This document shows, one piece after another, positions 52,174 through 61,076 of a stretch of DNA of 64,000 nt. Under the pieces are notes generated by a model. The model had not been told where the DNA came from and made no database searches. It worked only from the letters and a program-made list of their open reading frames with translations. Every line of letters starts with the position of its first letter. Position 1 is the first letter of the stretch. Location of the stretch: NCBI RefSeq assembly GCF_036346595.1, contig NZ_CP107834.1:434001-498000 (forward strand), read 5' to 3'. This DNA comes from Streptomyces sp. NBC_00525. Its GTDB lineage: Bacteria; Actinomycetota; Actinomycetes; Streptomycetales; Streptomycetaceae. The position numbers and the translations under genes were made by a program.

Positions 52174-52500
52174 TCACATCGCCTGCCCGAGGGCGGCGAC
52201 GACATCGACGGTGCGGGGCTGCCCGACGCCCCGGCGCACGATCCGGCCCCCGGCGTCGAGGACCAGAACGGTCGGGGTCCGGTCGATCCCCAGGTCCCGT
52301 ACGAGCCCGAGACGGGCTTCCGCGTCGATCTCCACATGCGCGACCCCCTCGACCATCCCGGCCACCTCCGCGAGGATGCGGCGCGTGGCCCGGCAAGGCT
52401 GGCAGAAGGCGGTGGAGAACTGGACGAGCGTGGCCCGCGCCCCCAGCTCCGCGCCGAGGCGCGCCGCGTCCAGCCTCTCCGTACGCGCCTGCCCGTCCAC
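52174..52500 (-). CDS. Thioredoxin family protein
   Basis: The product is 108 residues from GTG 52500, which follows a strong AGGAGGT. The redox motif is FSTAFCQPCRATR (CQPC instead of the common CGPC), followed by GIDRTPTVLVLDAGGRIVRRGVG, where the cis-Pro (TP) is conserved. It is a small thiol-disulfide exchange protein without a signal peptide, so cytoplasmic. The altered CxxC dipeptide should shift its redox potential compared with standard thioredoxin. Confidence 0.85.
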   Translation of the reverse strand: MDGQARTERLDAARLGAELGARATLVQFSTAFCQPCRATRRILAEVAGMVEGVAHVEIDAEARLGLVRDLGIDRTPTVLVLDAGGRIVRRGVGQPRTVDVVAALGQAM

Positions 52501-52721
52501 GGCCCGACCTCCTGTCAGAGTTCTCCGCAGAAGGTCAGCACCGATGGCGGCGCGGGCATTCCCGGCCGTCGTACGTGACGAGAATCTCGCCGCACGGGGC
52601 CGCCGGGACTGGCCACCGCGTGACCGTATGGTGCACGATCGCCCCAATGCCGAAAACCTACGGCTGCGTAACTTCCGCCGGGAGAACCCTCCGCGGGCGC
52701 TGAAGAAAGGGTCTTCCCCAG

Positions 52722-53444
52722 ATGGCAGAACTCGTCTATCGGCCGGTCATCGGCGCCGCTCGCACGTTTTTCAAGGCGCTGGACCTGAAGATCGACAGTC
52801 AGGGTTCGGAGCACATCCCGAAGACCGGTGGCGCTGTTCTGGTCAGCAACCACATCAGTTATCTGGACTTCATCTTCAATGGCCTCGCGGCGCTCCCGCA
52901 GAAGCGCCTGGTTCGTTTCATGGCCAAGGAATCCGTTTTCCGGCACAAGGTCTCCGGTCCGCTGATGCGTGGCATGAAGCACATTCCCGTCGACCGCAAG
53001 CAGGGCGAGGAGGCCTACGCGCACGCGCTGGCCTCGCTGCGCTCCGGGGAGATCGTCGGGGTGTTCCCCGAGGCGACGATCTCGGAGTCCTTCACGCTCA
53101 AGAGCTTCAAGTCGGGCGCGGCGCGCCTGGCGCAGGAGGCGGGCGTTCCGCTGATCCCGATGGCGCTGTGGGGCACGCAGCGGCTGTGGACCAAGGGCCG
53201 GCCCCGTAACTTCAAGCGCAACCACATCCCGGTGACCATTCGCGTCGGCGAGCCGGTGGAGGCTCCCACCGACCAGTACGCGGGCGCGATCACGCGGCGG
53301 CTGCGCGAGCGGGTGCAGGAGCTGCTGGAGGCGGCGCAGCGGGCGTATCCGGTCCGGCCGAAGGACGCCGCCGACACCTGGTGGGTGCCCGCGCACCTGG
53401 GCGGTACGGCTCCGACGCCGGCCGAGGTCCGCGAGCGGGGCTGA
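52722..53444 (+). CDS. Lysophospholipid acyltransferase family protein (PlsC-like)
   Basis: The product is 240 residues. The acyltransferase motif I NHISYLDF (NHx4D), the arginine region KRLVRFMAKESVF, motif III FPEATISES (E-x-T variant of the FPEGTRS block) and PLIPMALWG motif IV are all present. It transfers an acyl group to the sn-2 position of lysophosphatidic acid or related lipids at the membrane. The lower GC of the first 100 bases is notable but still coding. ATG 52722 has AAAGGG upstream. Confidence 0.85.
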   Translation: MAELVYRPVIGAARTFFKALDLKIDSQGSEHIPKTGGAVLVSNHISYLDFIFNGLAALPQKRLVRFMAKESVFRHKVSGPLMRGMKHIPVDRKQGEEAYAHALASLRSGEIVGVFPEATISESFTLKSFKSGAARLAQEAGVPLIPMALWGTQRLWTKGRPRNFKRNHIPVTIRVGEPVEAPTDQYAGAITRRLRERVQELLEAAQRAYPVRPKDAADTWWVPAHLGGTAPTPAEVRERG

Positions 53445-53466
53445 AACGTCTCTCCGGGGCAATGTC

Positions 53467-53500
53467 TCTCCGGGGTACGGACGGGTCCGCACCCCGGAGA
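53467..53500. terminator. Terminator hairpin between convergent genes
   Basis: TCTCCGGGGT (53467-53476) pairs with ACCCCGGAGA (53491-53500), and an inner CGGA/TCCG extends the stem. The loop is CGGG. A partial direct repeat of the left arm lies just upstream near 53450. Confidence 0.65.
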
Positions 53501-53516
53501 AAGTTCGAGGGGGCGG

Positions 53517-54599
53517 TCAGCCGGCCGCCATCTCCTCCTCGATCGCGAGGAGGAACGCGTCGACGTCCTCCTCGGTGGTGTCGAACGCGCACATCCAGCG
53601 GACGTCTCCGGCCCGCTCGTCCCAGAAGTAGAACCGGAACCGCTTCTGGAGGCGTTCGGTGACCGCGTGCGGCAGCCGTGCGAAGACGGCGTTGGCCTGG
53701 ACGGGGTGGAGGATCTCCACGCCGTCGATCGCGCGCACGCCGTCGGCGAGCCGCCGGGCCATGGTGTTGGCGTGCCGGGCGTTGCGCAGCCACAGGTCGC
53801 CGGCGAGCAGTGCCTCCAGTTGTACGGAGACGAAGCGCATCTTGGAGGCGAGCTGCATGGACAGCTTGCGCAGGTGCTTCATGGCCCGGACGGCGTCGGG
53901 GTTCAGGACGACGACGGCCTCGCCGAAGATGGCCCCGTTCTTCGTGCCGCCGAAGGAGAGCACGTCGACGCCGACGGTGTTGGTGAACGTGCGCATGGGC
54001 ACGTCCAGGGAGGCCGCGGCGTTGGCTATGCGGGCCCCGTCGAGGTGGACGGTCATGCCGTGGCCGTGCGCGTGCTCGCAGATGGCGCGGATCTCGTCGG
54101 GCGTGTAGACGGTGCCCAGCTCGGTGTTCTGGGTGATCGAGACGACCTGGGGCATGGCGCGGTGCTCGTCGTCCCAGCCGTACGCCTGCCGGTCGATCAG
54201 CTCCGGGGTGAGCTTGCCGTCCTCGGTGGGGACGGTGAGCAGCTTGAGTCCGCCGACGCGTTCGGGCGCGCCGCACTCGTCCACGTTGATGTGGGCGGAC
54301 TCGGCGCAGATGACCGCGCCCCAGCGGTCGGTCATGGCCTGGAGCGCGACCACGTTGGCGCCGGTGCCGTTGAAGACGGGGAACGTGTCGGCGGTCGGCC
54401 CGAAGTGACTGTGCATCACCCGCTGGAGGTGGCCGGTGTAGTCGTCCTCGCCGTAGGAGACCTGATGGCCGCCGTTGGCGAGGGCGAGGGCGGCGAGGAT
54501 CTCCGGGTGGGTCCCCGCGTAGTTGTCACTGGCGAATCCGCGTACCCGCGGGTCGTGATGGCGACGCGCGTCGGTCCTTACGGTTGCGGGGTCAGCCAC
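53517..54599 (-). CDS. Low-specificity L-threonine aldolase family protein
   Basis: The product is 360 residues of the fold type I PLP beta-eliminating lyase family: FASDNYAGTHPEIL at the N-terminus, FNGTGANVVAL, SAHINVDECGAPE, MTVHLDGARIANAA, and the PLP lysine in LSFGGTKNGA. It cleaves threonine or related beta-hydroxy amino acids to glycine and an aldehyde. GTG 54599 overlaps the upstream SDR gene by 22 bases and has GGAAAG at a good distance inside that gene, indicating coupling. It is the last gene of a three-gene operon. Confidence 0.87.
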   Translation of the reverse strand: MADPATVRTDARRHHDPRVRGFASDNYAGTHPEILAALALANGGHQVSYGEDDYTGHLQRVMHSHFGPTADTFPVFNGTGANVVALQAMTDRWGAVICAESAHINVDECGAPERVGGLKLLTVPTEDGKLTPELIDRQAYGWDDEHRAMPQVVSITQNTELGTVYTPDEIRAICEHAHGHGMTVHLDGARIANAAASLDVPMRTFTNTVGVDVLSFGGTKNGAIFGEAVVVLNPDAVRAMKHLRKLSMQLASKMRFVSVQLEALLAGDLWLRNARHANTMARRLADGVRAIDGVEILHPVQANAVFARLPHAVTERLQKRFRFYFWDERAGDVRWMCAFDTTEEDVDAFLLAIEEEMAAG

Positions 54600-55345
54600 A
54601 GGCGCTTTCCGTTCACTTCGGGGGCGGGCCGCTCCCAGACGCCGGCGATGGCATCGGCCAGTTCCTTGACGTCGGTGAAGCCCGCGAACTTCGCATTCGG
54701 GCGCTCGGCGCGCATCGCGTCGTGCACCAGTGCCTTCACGACCAGGATGGCAGCCGCGCTGCGGGGGCCGTCCTCGCCCCCCGCCTTGCGGAAGGAGTCG
54801 GCGAGCGCGAGGGTCCACGCCTCGGCGGCCGCCTTGGCGGCGGCGTAGGCGGCGTTTCCGGCGGTGGGCCGGGACGCGCCGGCGGCGCTGGTCAGCAGGA
54901 AGCGCCCGCGGTCGCTGCGCAGCAGGCAGTCGTGGAAGGCGAGCGAGGTGTTCTGCACCGTGCGGATGAGGAGCTTCTCCAGCAGCGTCCAGTCCGCCGG
55001 GTCGGTCTCGGTGAAGGTCGCGCTGCCGCGCCAGCCGCCGACGAGGTGGACGACGCCGTCGACGCGGCCGAACTCCTTCTCCGTCTTGGCCGCCCACTCG
55101 CGGGTGGCGCCGAGGTCGAGGAGGTCCACGGTGTCGCCGGTGACGGTGGCGCCGCCGTGGGCGTAGCGGGCCGCGTCCACGGCTTCGGCGAGGCGGGTGG
55201 GGTGGGAGTCGGAGGCGACGACGACGGCGCCCGCCTCGGCGAGCCGGAGCAGGGTGGCCCGGCCGGCCGGGCCGGCGGCTCCGGCGACGGCGACGACGGC
55301 GCCTTCGAGGGTGCCCCCCGTGTCGCCCGTGTTTGTTGCGTTCAT
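54578..55345 (-). CDS. SDR family NAD(P)-dependent oxidoreductase
   Basis: The product is 255 residues from ATG 55345, which has AAGGAGG eight bases upstream; GTG 55375 would overlap the previous stop and remains possible. The dinucleotide motif is GAAGPAGRATLLRLAEAG (TGxxxGxG variant), NAG-like VVHLVGG follows, then the catalytic Ser in TSAAGASRP and the YAAAKAA motif (Tyr and Lys). The substrate is unknown. Position between DUF6421 and threonine aldolase suggests they act together, but no pathway is recognised. Confidence 0.85.
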   Translation of the reverse strand: MNATNTGDTGGTLEGAVVAVAGAAGPAGRATLLRLAEAGAVVVASDSHPTRLAEAVDAARYAHGGATVTGDTVDLLDLGATREWAAKTEKEFGRVDGVVHLVGGWRGSATFTETDPADWTLLEKLLIRTVQNTSLAFHDCLLRSDRGRFLLTSAAGASRPTAGNAAYAAAKAAAEAWTLALADSFRKAGGEDGPRSAAAILVVKALVHDAMRAERPNAKFAGFTDVKELADAIAGVWERPAPEVNGKRLWLTPQP

Positions 55346-55371
55346 GGCCTCCGCCTCCTTGGGACCTGTGC

Positions 55372-56769
55372 TCACGCGGCAGCCTTCCCCGCATCGGAGC
55401 CGGTGATGCCCTTGGCCGAGGCGATCACGCTCTTCAGCTTCTTGGAGAGGGCCTCATAGAACATGCTCAGGGGAAACTCGTCCGGAAGCACATCGTCCAC
55501 GAGTTTCCGCGGCGGCTGGGAGAGGTCCAGGGCGTCCGGTCCCTTGGCCCAGCGGGAGCCGGGGTGCGGGGCGAGGTAGCGGGAGACGAGGTCGTAGGCC
55601 GCGAACCAGTGGACGAGCTTGGGGCGGTCGATGCCGTCGCGGTAGAGCTTCTCGATCTCGGCGCAGAGCTGGTTGGTGACCTGCGGGGCCCGCTCCCAGT
55701 CGATCCGCAGCTTGTTGTCGGTCCAGCGGACCACGTCGTGCTTGTGGAGGTAGGCGAAGAGGAGCTGGCCGCCGAGTCCGTCGTAGTTGCGGACGCGCTC
55801 GCCGGTGACCGGGAAGCGGAACATCCGGTCGAAGAGGACGGCGTACTGCACGTCGCGGCCGTGCGGGTTGCCCTCGGCCTCCAGCTTCACGGCCTCCTTG
55901 AAGGCGGTGAGGTCGCAGCGCAGCTCCTCCAGGCCGTACATCCAGAACGGCTGGCGCTGCTTGATCATGAAGGGGTCGAACGGCAGGTCGCCGTGGCTGT
56001 GGGTGCGGTCGTGGACCATGTCCCAGAGCACGAACGCCTGCTCGCAGCGCCGCTGGTCGCCGATCATCGCGCGGATGTCGTCGGGCAGGTCGACGCCGAG
56101 GAGTTCGACGGACGCCTCGGTGACGCGGCGGAAGCGGGCGGCCTCGCGGTCGCAGAAGATGCCGCCCCAGCTGAAGCGCTCGGGCGCCTCGCGAACGGCG
56201 ATGGTCTCCGGGAAGAGCACCGCGGAGTTGGTGTCGTAGCCGGAGGTGAAGTCCTCGAAGGTGATCCCGCAGAACAGCGGGTTGTCGTAGCGGGTGGCCT
56301 CCAGTTCGGCGAGCCAGTCCGGCCAGACCATGCGCAGCACGACCGCTTCGAGGTTGCGGTCGGGGTTGCCGTTCTGGGTGTACATGGCGAAGACGACCAG
56401 GTGCTGGAGCCCGTCCGTCCGGTCCGCGGCCGGCTGGAAGGCCAGCAGGGAGTCCAGGAAGTCGGGGACGGCGAAGCCTCCGGCGACCCAGCGGCGCAGG
56501 TCCTGGACGAGGGCGCGGTGGTAGGCGGCGTCGTGCGGCAGGAGCGGGGACAGCTCGTCGACGGCGGCGATCACGCGTTCCACGGCGGCCTCGGCGAGCG
56601 CCGGGGTGGGCGCGCCCTCGGCGTCGAAGTCGATGGAGCCGTCCTTCGACTGCCAGGGGCGGATCTCCTCGACGGCATTCTTGAGCGCGGGCCACGCCGG
56701 GTGCTCGATCACCGGCGCGGCGGCAGCTATACCGCCGGATGTGGCGTCCTGCACAAGAATTTCCGTCAT
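55372..56769 (-). CDS. DUF6421 family protein
   Basis: The product is 465 residues and corresponds to the DUF6421 family seen in Streptomyces. Conserved-looking features include FCGITFEDFTSGYDTNS, SWGGIFCDREAARFRRV, WDMVHDRTHSHGDLPFDPFM and CDLTAFKEAVKLEA. The clustered His, Asp and Glu in HDRTHSHGD and the neighbouring CDLTAF could bind a metal, as in some diiron or hydroxylase folds (inference). ATG 56769 follows GGAGGAAG closely. It is the first gene of the DUF6421-SDR-threonine aldolase operon. Confidence 0.8.
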   Translation of the reverse strand: MTEILVQDATSGGIAAAAPVIEHPAWPALKNAVEEIRPWQSKDGSIDFDAEGAPTPALAEAAVERVIAAVDELSPLLPHDAAYHRALVQDLRRWVAGGFAVPDFLDSLLAFQPAADRTDGLQHLVVFAMYTQNGNPDRNLEAVVLRMVWPDWLAELEATRYDNPLFCGITFEDFTSGYDTNSAVLFPETIAVREAPERFSWGGIFCDREAARFRRVTEASVELLGVDLPDDIRAMIGDQRRCEQAFVLWDMVHDRTHSHGDLPFDPFMIKQRQPFWMYGLEELRCDLTAFKEAVKLEAEGNPHGRDVQYAVLFDRMFRFPVTGERVRNYDGLGGQLLFAYLHKHDVVRWTDNKLRIDWERAPQVTNQLCAEIEKLYRDGIDRPKLVHWFAAYDLVSRYLAPHPGSRWAKGPDALDLSQPPRKLVDDVLPDEFPLSMFYEALSKKLKSVIASAKGITGSDAGKAAA

Positions 56770-57028
56770 CACACTTCCTCCACGGGAGAACCTCGCGTCT
56801 CACCACCGTATCCACGTGCGGCTCCGCAGGACAAGTGGACCCCTGGAAATTATCCTGCCGACCCCCCATGGTCACCGTGGTTTTTCCTGTCGTACGCGCC
56901 TTCGGCGGCTCCTTCGCCGGGGGCGCGGCGCGCTCCGGGGGCGGCCCCCGTCCCTTCCCCGTCCGGTGCGCGCGGCGCATTAGGCTGCCGCCACGGTCAT
57001 ACCGGCGTGCGGTGCGGGCAGGAGCAGC

Positions 57029-57745
57029 GTGCGGGAACAGAGCGTCGACGGAAGCGAGCGTGCCTTGTCTCTTCTCACGATCGGTCATCGCGGGGCGGCC
57101 GGGATCGAGCCGGAGAACACCCTGCGCTCGTTCGTCCGGGCCGAGCGGGAGGGCGTCGACCTCATCGAGCTGGACCTGCATCTGAGCAAGGACGGCGCGC
57201 TGGCCGTCATGCACGACGCGGACGTGGACCGCACGACCGACGGCGAGGGCCCGATCGCGGAGAAGACGCTCGCCGAGCTGCGCGCGCTGGACGCGGGGCT
57301 CGGTGAGCGGGTGCCCGTCTTCGAGGAGGTCCTGGACGCGGTGCGGGCGCCGCTCCAGGCGGAGATCAAGGACGTGGCGGCCGCGCGCACCCTGGCGAAG
57401 GTGATGACCGGGCGCGGGCTCGTCGAGCGCGTCGAGGTGATCTCGTTCCACGACGAGGCGATCGCCGAGATCGCGCAGCTGGTCCCCGGCGTGCGGACGG
57501 CGCTCGTGGCCAGCCGGTGGGGCGGCGACCTGCTGGACCGCGCCGCGGCCGCCGGCGCCACCCGGCTGGTGCTGAACATCCGGCGGATCACGCTGGAGCT
57601 GGTCGAGAAGGCCCACGCCGAGGGGCTGACGGTGTTCGGCTGGACGGTCAACACGCAGCGGCAGCTGCGGCTGGCCGAGGGCCTCGGGCTCGACGGCGTG
57701 ACCACCGACCATCCGGACATCCGCCGCGGGGGCGGCGCCGCCTAG
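57029..57745 (+). CDS. Glycerophosphodiester phosphodiesterase
   Basis: The product is 238 residues of the GDPD TIM-barrel family: GHRGAAGIEPENTLRSF (HR and ExxN signature), LIELDLHLSKDGALAVMHDADVDRTTDG with the calcium-binding Glu and Asp and catalytic His, and a C-terminal GWTVNTQRQLRLAEGLGLDGVTTDHPD. It hydrolyses glycerophosphodiesters to glycerol-3-phosphate. No signal peptide is seen, so it is probably cytoplasmic. GTG 57029 follows CAGGAGCAGC; TTG 57065 is an alternative. Confidence 0.9.
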   Translation: MREQSVDGSERALSLLTIGHRGAAGIEPENTLRSFVRAEREGVDLIELDLHLSKDGALAVMHDADVDRTTDGEGPIAEKTLAELRALDAGLGERVPVFEEVLDAVRAPLQAEIKDVAAARTLAKVMTGRGLVERVEVISFHDEAIAEIAQLVPGVRTALVASRWGGDLLDRAAAAGATRLVLNIRRITLELVEKAHAEGLTVFGWTVNTQRQLRLAEGLGLDGVTTDHPDIRRGGGAA

Positions 57746-57758
57746 GAGTGCCGGGCGG

Positions 57759-58313
57759 TCAGTGGTCGAGCGGTTTGATCAGCAGCTCGAAGGCGAGGTC
57801 GTCGCGCTGCGGGATGCCGAAGCGCTCGTTGCCGTACGGGAACGGGGACATCCGGCCGGTACGGCGGTAGCCCCGGCGCTCGTACCAGGCGACCAGTTCC
57901 TCGCGGAGGGAGATCACGGTCATGTGCATCTCGCGCACGCCCCAGCTCTCCCGGACGGTGCGCTCGGCCTCGGCGATGACCAGCTTGCCCAGGCCCGCGC
58001 CCTGGAGCGCGGGCCTGACCGCGAACATGCCGAAGTAGGCGGCCTCGCCCCGGTGCTCCAGCTGGCAGCAGGCGACGGGGGCGCCGCCCCGCTCCACCAC
58101 GAGCAGCCTGCTCACCGGGCTCTCCACCACTTCGCGCACCCCCTGCGGGTCGGTGCGCTGCCCCTGGAGCAGATCGGCCTCGGTCGTCCATCCGGCGCGG
58201 CTGCTGTCGCCCCGGTACGCCGACTCGATCAGCTCCACCAGCGCGGGTATGTCCGCCTCGGTGGCGTCGCGGAAGGTCAGTTCTCCGGTGTCGCGGGGCG
58301 GGGCGGTGTCCAT
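57759..58313 (-). CDS. GNAT family N-acetyltransferase
   Basis: The product is 184 residues: LTFRDATEADIPALVELIESAYRG (motif C), MFAVRPALQGAGLGKLVIAEAE (acetyl-CoA loop, QGxGLG), and VISLREELVAWYERRGYRRTGR (motif B). It transfers an acetyl group to an unknown amine. ATG 58313 has GGAGAAG upstream. The gene is convergent with the phosphodiesterase gene with a 13-base gap. Confidence 0.88.
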   Translation of the reverse strand: MDTAPPRDTGELTFRDATEADIPALVELIESAYRGDSSRAGWTTEADLLQGQRTDPQGVREVVESPVSRLLVVERGGAPVACCQLEHRGEAAYFGMFAVRPALQGAGLGKLVIAEAERTVRESWGVREMHMTVISLREELVAWYERRGYRRTGRMSPFPYGNERFGIPQRDDLAFELLIKPLDH

Positions 58314-58547
58314 GGCGGGGCTTCTCCGAATCTGTGCGCGGGCGCTGCCGCAGCAGCGTAACTCCGCAGCCGGGGGTCGGTTCCGCGCGGACGCCGCCCG
58401 GCGCGTGCGCGGGCGTACGCGCCGGGCACGCGGCAAGGGCACCTCCGCCGCGCGCTCCCCCGTACCTCTGTGCGCCGCGTACGGGTCTCCGGCGCCGGGC
58501 ATCGACTAGTCGACGCGATGTCGTTCGCCCAGGGGGGAGGGCCCGCT

Positions 58548-59129
58548 GTGCACGGACCGGCGACGTCCGGATGGCTGCTGATGACGTTGTGCGCGGTGAC
58601 GGGCTCGTACTGCCTGCTGCGCACCCGTACGGGGAGCGAGGAGGAGCGCAGGACGGCACGGGCGGAGGCGCTGATGGGGTTCGGCATGGCCGCGATGGCC
58701 CTGCCGGCCGCCGCCGTCGCCCCGCCGGCCTGGGGCTGGGTGGTGTACGCGGCGCTGTTCGGGGTCGCGGCGCTGCGGGCCCTGTGGTTCGCCCGGCGCG
58801 GCGGCCACCATCTGCACCACCTGGTCGACTCGGTGGCGATGGTCTACATGGCGGTGGTGATGGCCGGTGCCGGGGGCGGCGGCCACGGGGGGCACGCGGG
58901 GCATGCGGCGGGGTCCGCCGGGGCGGCGGGCGGCCTGCCCCTGCTGACGGGGCTCCTCCTCGTCCACTACGCGGTGTACGTGCTGCGCTCGGGCGCCCGG
59001 CTGGTGCCGGTGGCCGCGGCGGCCGCGGGCGGCGGCCCGCCGCCGGCCTGGGGCGCGCGGCCCGAACTGGCGCTGGCCTGCCGGCTGACGATGGGCATAG
59101 CCATGTTCGCGATGCTGCTCACTCTGTGA
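58548..59129 (+). CDS. DUF5134 family membrane protein
   Basis: The product is 193 residues from GTG 58548. Six or so hydrophobic segments alternate with His-rich loops: RRGGHHLHHLVDSVAMVYMAVVM and the GHGGHAGHAAG stretch. The arrangement matches DUF5134, a Streptomyces membrane family of unknown function; the paired His could bind a metal such as copper (inference). GGGGGGAGGG lies 6 bases before the GTG and decides the start; ATG 58518 would add ten residues with no ribosome site. It is followed by an M56 peptidase gene. Confidence 0.75.
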   Translation: MHGPATSGWLLMTLCAVTGSYCLLRTRTGSEEERRTARAEALMGFGMAAMALPAAAVAPPAWGWVVYAALFGVAALRALWFARRGGHHLHHLVDSVAMVYMAVVMAGAGGGGHGGHAGHAAGSAGAAGGLPLLTGLLLVHYAVYVLRSGARLVPVAAAAAGGGPPPAWGARPELALACRLTMGIAMFAMLLTL

Positions 59130-59202
59130 GATGCGGCGGGCCGCCCGTCGTGGTGTACGTCACTTGACGGGCGGACGTGTACCCGTGCGTGGCACGGGCT
59201 CA

Positions 59203-59208
59203 TAGGCT
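59203..59208 (+). promoter_or_regulatory. -10 element of probable leaderless M56 peptidase message
   Basis: TAGGCT ends 6 bases before the ATG at 59215, and there is no ribosome site. No clear -35 was identified at 17-18 bases. Confidence 0.45.
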
Positions 59209-59214
59209 GACGCC

Positions 59215-60150
59215 ATGTGGGTCTCCCTAGCGCTGCTGCTGCTCGGTGCACTGGCCGCCGTCGTGACCCCGCGCCTGATGGCGCGGGCCGCCTGGCCCGA
59301 GCGCGAACCCGTGGTGGCGCTGTGGGTGTGGCAGTGCGTGGTGGCCGCCGTGCTGCTCTCCTTCGGGCTCTCCATGACGTTCAGCGCCGCCGCCGCGTGG
59401 CAGGCCGTGCGCGGCCATGTCTTCGCGCCCGCGCCGCACGCCGTCGTCGAGGCGTACGCGCTCGCGGCGTACGGGCCGTGGTCGGCGGTGATGGCGGTAC
59501 TGCTCGCCCTCGGCGGGGTGTGGACGGCCGCCATGCTGGCCCGCGAGATCCGCCGCGCGCATCTGCGGCGCGCGAAGCGGCGGGCCGAACTCCTGGTGCG
59601 CGCCCCGCTGATGCCCGGCGAGGAGCCCGGCAGCGGCCGGCTGGTGGTGCTGGAGGGCAACCGGCCGGACGCCTGGTGGCTGCCGGGGGCGGCGCCCCAG
59701 CTCGTCATCACCACGGCGGCGCTGGGCCGGTTGAAGGGCCGCCAACTCGACGCCGTGCTGGCCCATGAGCAGGGCCACGCGCAGGCCAGGCACGACTGGC
59801 TGCTCAACTGCTCGGAGGCGCTGGCCTCCGGCTTCCCGCAGGTGCCGGTGTTCGCGGCGTTCCGCAACGAGATGCACCGGCTGGTGGAGCTGGCGGCCGA
59901 CGACGTGGCCTCGCGGCGCTTCGGCCGGCTGACGATCGCGCTGGCCCTGGTCGAACTCAACGAGGACCGGGGCGTGTTCGGGCCCTGCCCCACCGCCGAC
60001 GCGGAGCTGCCTCAGCGGGTGAACCGGCTGCTGGCCCCGGCGGGCCGGCTCCCGGCCGCGCGGCGGCTGCGGCTGACCGCGGCGGCGGCCCTGGTCCCGG
60101 TCGTCCCGCTCCTGGTGGCGTTCGTTCCGGGGCTCAGCGCGCTCAAGTAG
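59215..60150 (+). CDS. M56 family metallopeptidase (BlaR1-like membrane protease)
   Basis: The product is 311 residues: three N-terminal membrane segments (about 1-20, 35-55 and 85-105), a cytoplasmic zinc peptidase region with LAHEQGHAQARHDWL (HExxH) and a downstream LVELAADDVASRRFG (third ligand Glu), and a C-terminal helix (ALVPVVPLLVAFVPG). It is shorter than full sensors such as BlaR1 and lacks their penicillin-binding domain. A BlaI-type repressor would be expected next door in signalling pairs but is absent. Confidence 0.85.
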   Translation: MWVSLALLLLGALAAVVTPRLMARAAWPEREPVVALWVWQCVVAAVLLSFGLSMTFSAAAAWQAVRGHVFAPAPHAVVEAYALAAYGPWSAVMAVLLALGGVWTAAMLAREIRRAHLRRAKRRAELLVRAPLMPGEEPGSGRLVVLEGNRPDAWWLPGAAPQLVITTAALGRLKGRQLDAVLAHEQGHAQARHDWLLNCSEALASGFPQVPVFAAFRNEMHRLVELAADDVASRRFGRLTIALALVELNEDRGVFGPCPTADAELPQRVNRLLAPAGRLPAARRLRLTAAAALVPVVPLLVAFVPGLSALK

Positions 60151-60250
60151 CCCGGCGCCACCCGCTGCCGGCATGACCCGCTCCGGCCGCTTCCGGCTCC
60201 CCGGCGTGCTGCGATGGCCGTACGGGGTGCCCTTCGGCGAGGATCGTGCC

Positions 60251-60970
60251 ATGCACATTCCGCTGCTCTCCCCCGTCGCCCCCGTCCGTGCCGCCTCGTC
60301 CCTCGCCCGGACCGGGGCCGTGTGCGCGGTGCTCGGCGGGGCGGTGACGGCGCTGGTCGTCGCCCGGTGGCGGCCGCTGACGGAACGGGACCACGAGATC
60401 GCGGAGGCGCTGCACCGGCGGGCGGTGACCGAGCCGGGCCTCGTCCACGCGAACCGGCTGCTGACGGACTGGCTGTGGGACCCGTGGGCCTTCCGCGCGC
60501 TGATCGCCGTCGTGGTGGTGGGCCTGTGGTGGCGCGGCGCCCGGTCGCTCGCGGTCTGGGTCGCGGCGACCACCCTGCTCTCGGCGCTGGTCCAGCAGGG
60601 CGTCAAGGCCGCCGTGGGCCGGGAGCGGCCGCACTGGCCGGACCCGGTGGACACCGCCTCGTACGCGGCCTACCCGTCCGGGCACGCGATGACGGCGACG
60701 GTGAGCTGCGGGCTGCTGCTGTGGCTGCTGCGCCGGTCCGGGGCCGCGCCCGGAGCGCGGCGGGCCGCCGGGGTGGCGGCGGCCGTCTCGGTGCTCGGGG
60801 TGGGGCTCACCCGGGTGTATCTGGGCGTGCACTGGCCGTCCGACGTGCTGGGCGGGTGGCTGCTCGGGGCCGCGCTGGCCGCCTTCGCGGTGTACGGATA
60901 CGAGCGGTGGGAGGCCGCCGCTCCCGGACGCGGCGACCGTGCCGCGCGGCCGGGGCGTACCGGGGCCTGA
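60251..60970 (+). CDS. PAP2 family phosphatase (membrane)
   Basis: The product is 239 residues from ATG 60251, which has GAGGA upstream. Its phosphatase signature is KAAVGRERP, then YPSGHAM, then TRVYLGVHWPSD, the three blocks of the PAP2 superfamily, lying between about five hydrophobic helices. It dephosphorylates lipid phosphates such as phosphatidic acid or undecaprenyl pyrophosphate. ATG 60173 is a weaker alternative. The neighbours give no clue to the exact substrate. Confidence 0.87.
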   Translation: MHIPLLSPVAPVRAASSLARTGAVCAVLGGAVTALVVARWRPLTERDHEIAEALHRRAVTEPGLVHANRLLTDWLWDPWAFRALIAVVVVGLWWRGARSLAVWVAATTLLSALVQQGVKAAVGRERPHWPDPVDTASYAAYPSGHAMTATVSCGLLLWLLRRSGAAPGARRAAGVAAAVSVLGVGLTRVYLGVHWPSDVLGGWLLGAALAAFAVYGYERWEAAAPGRGDRAARPGRTGA

Positions 60971-61076
60971 GCGAGCGGGGGCGTTCCGGAGAGCCTGAGC
61001 GAGCGGGGCCGGGGGCGGTCGTGGCCGGGGCAGGGCACCCTTGCCCGGCGTGTGTCCGTCGGCAAGGATCGGTGCC

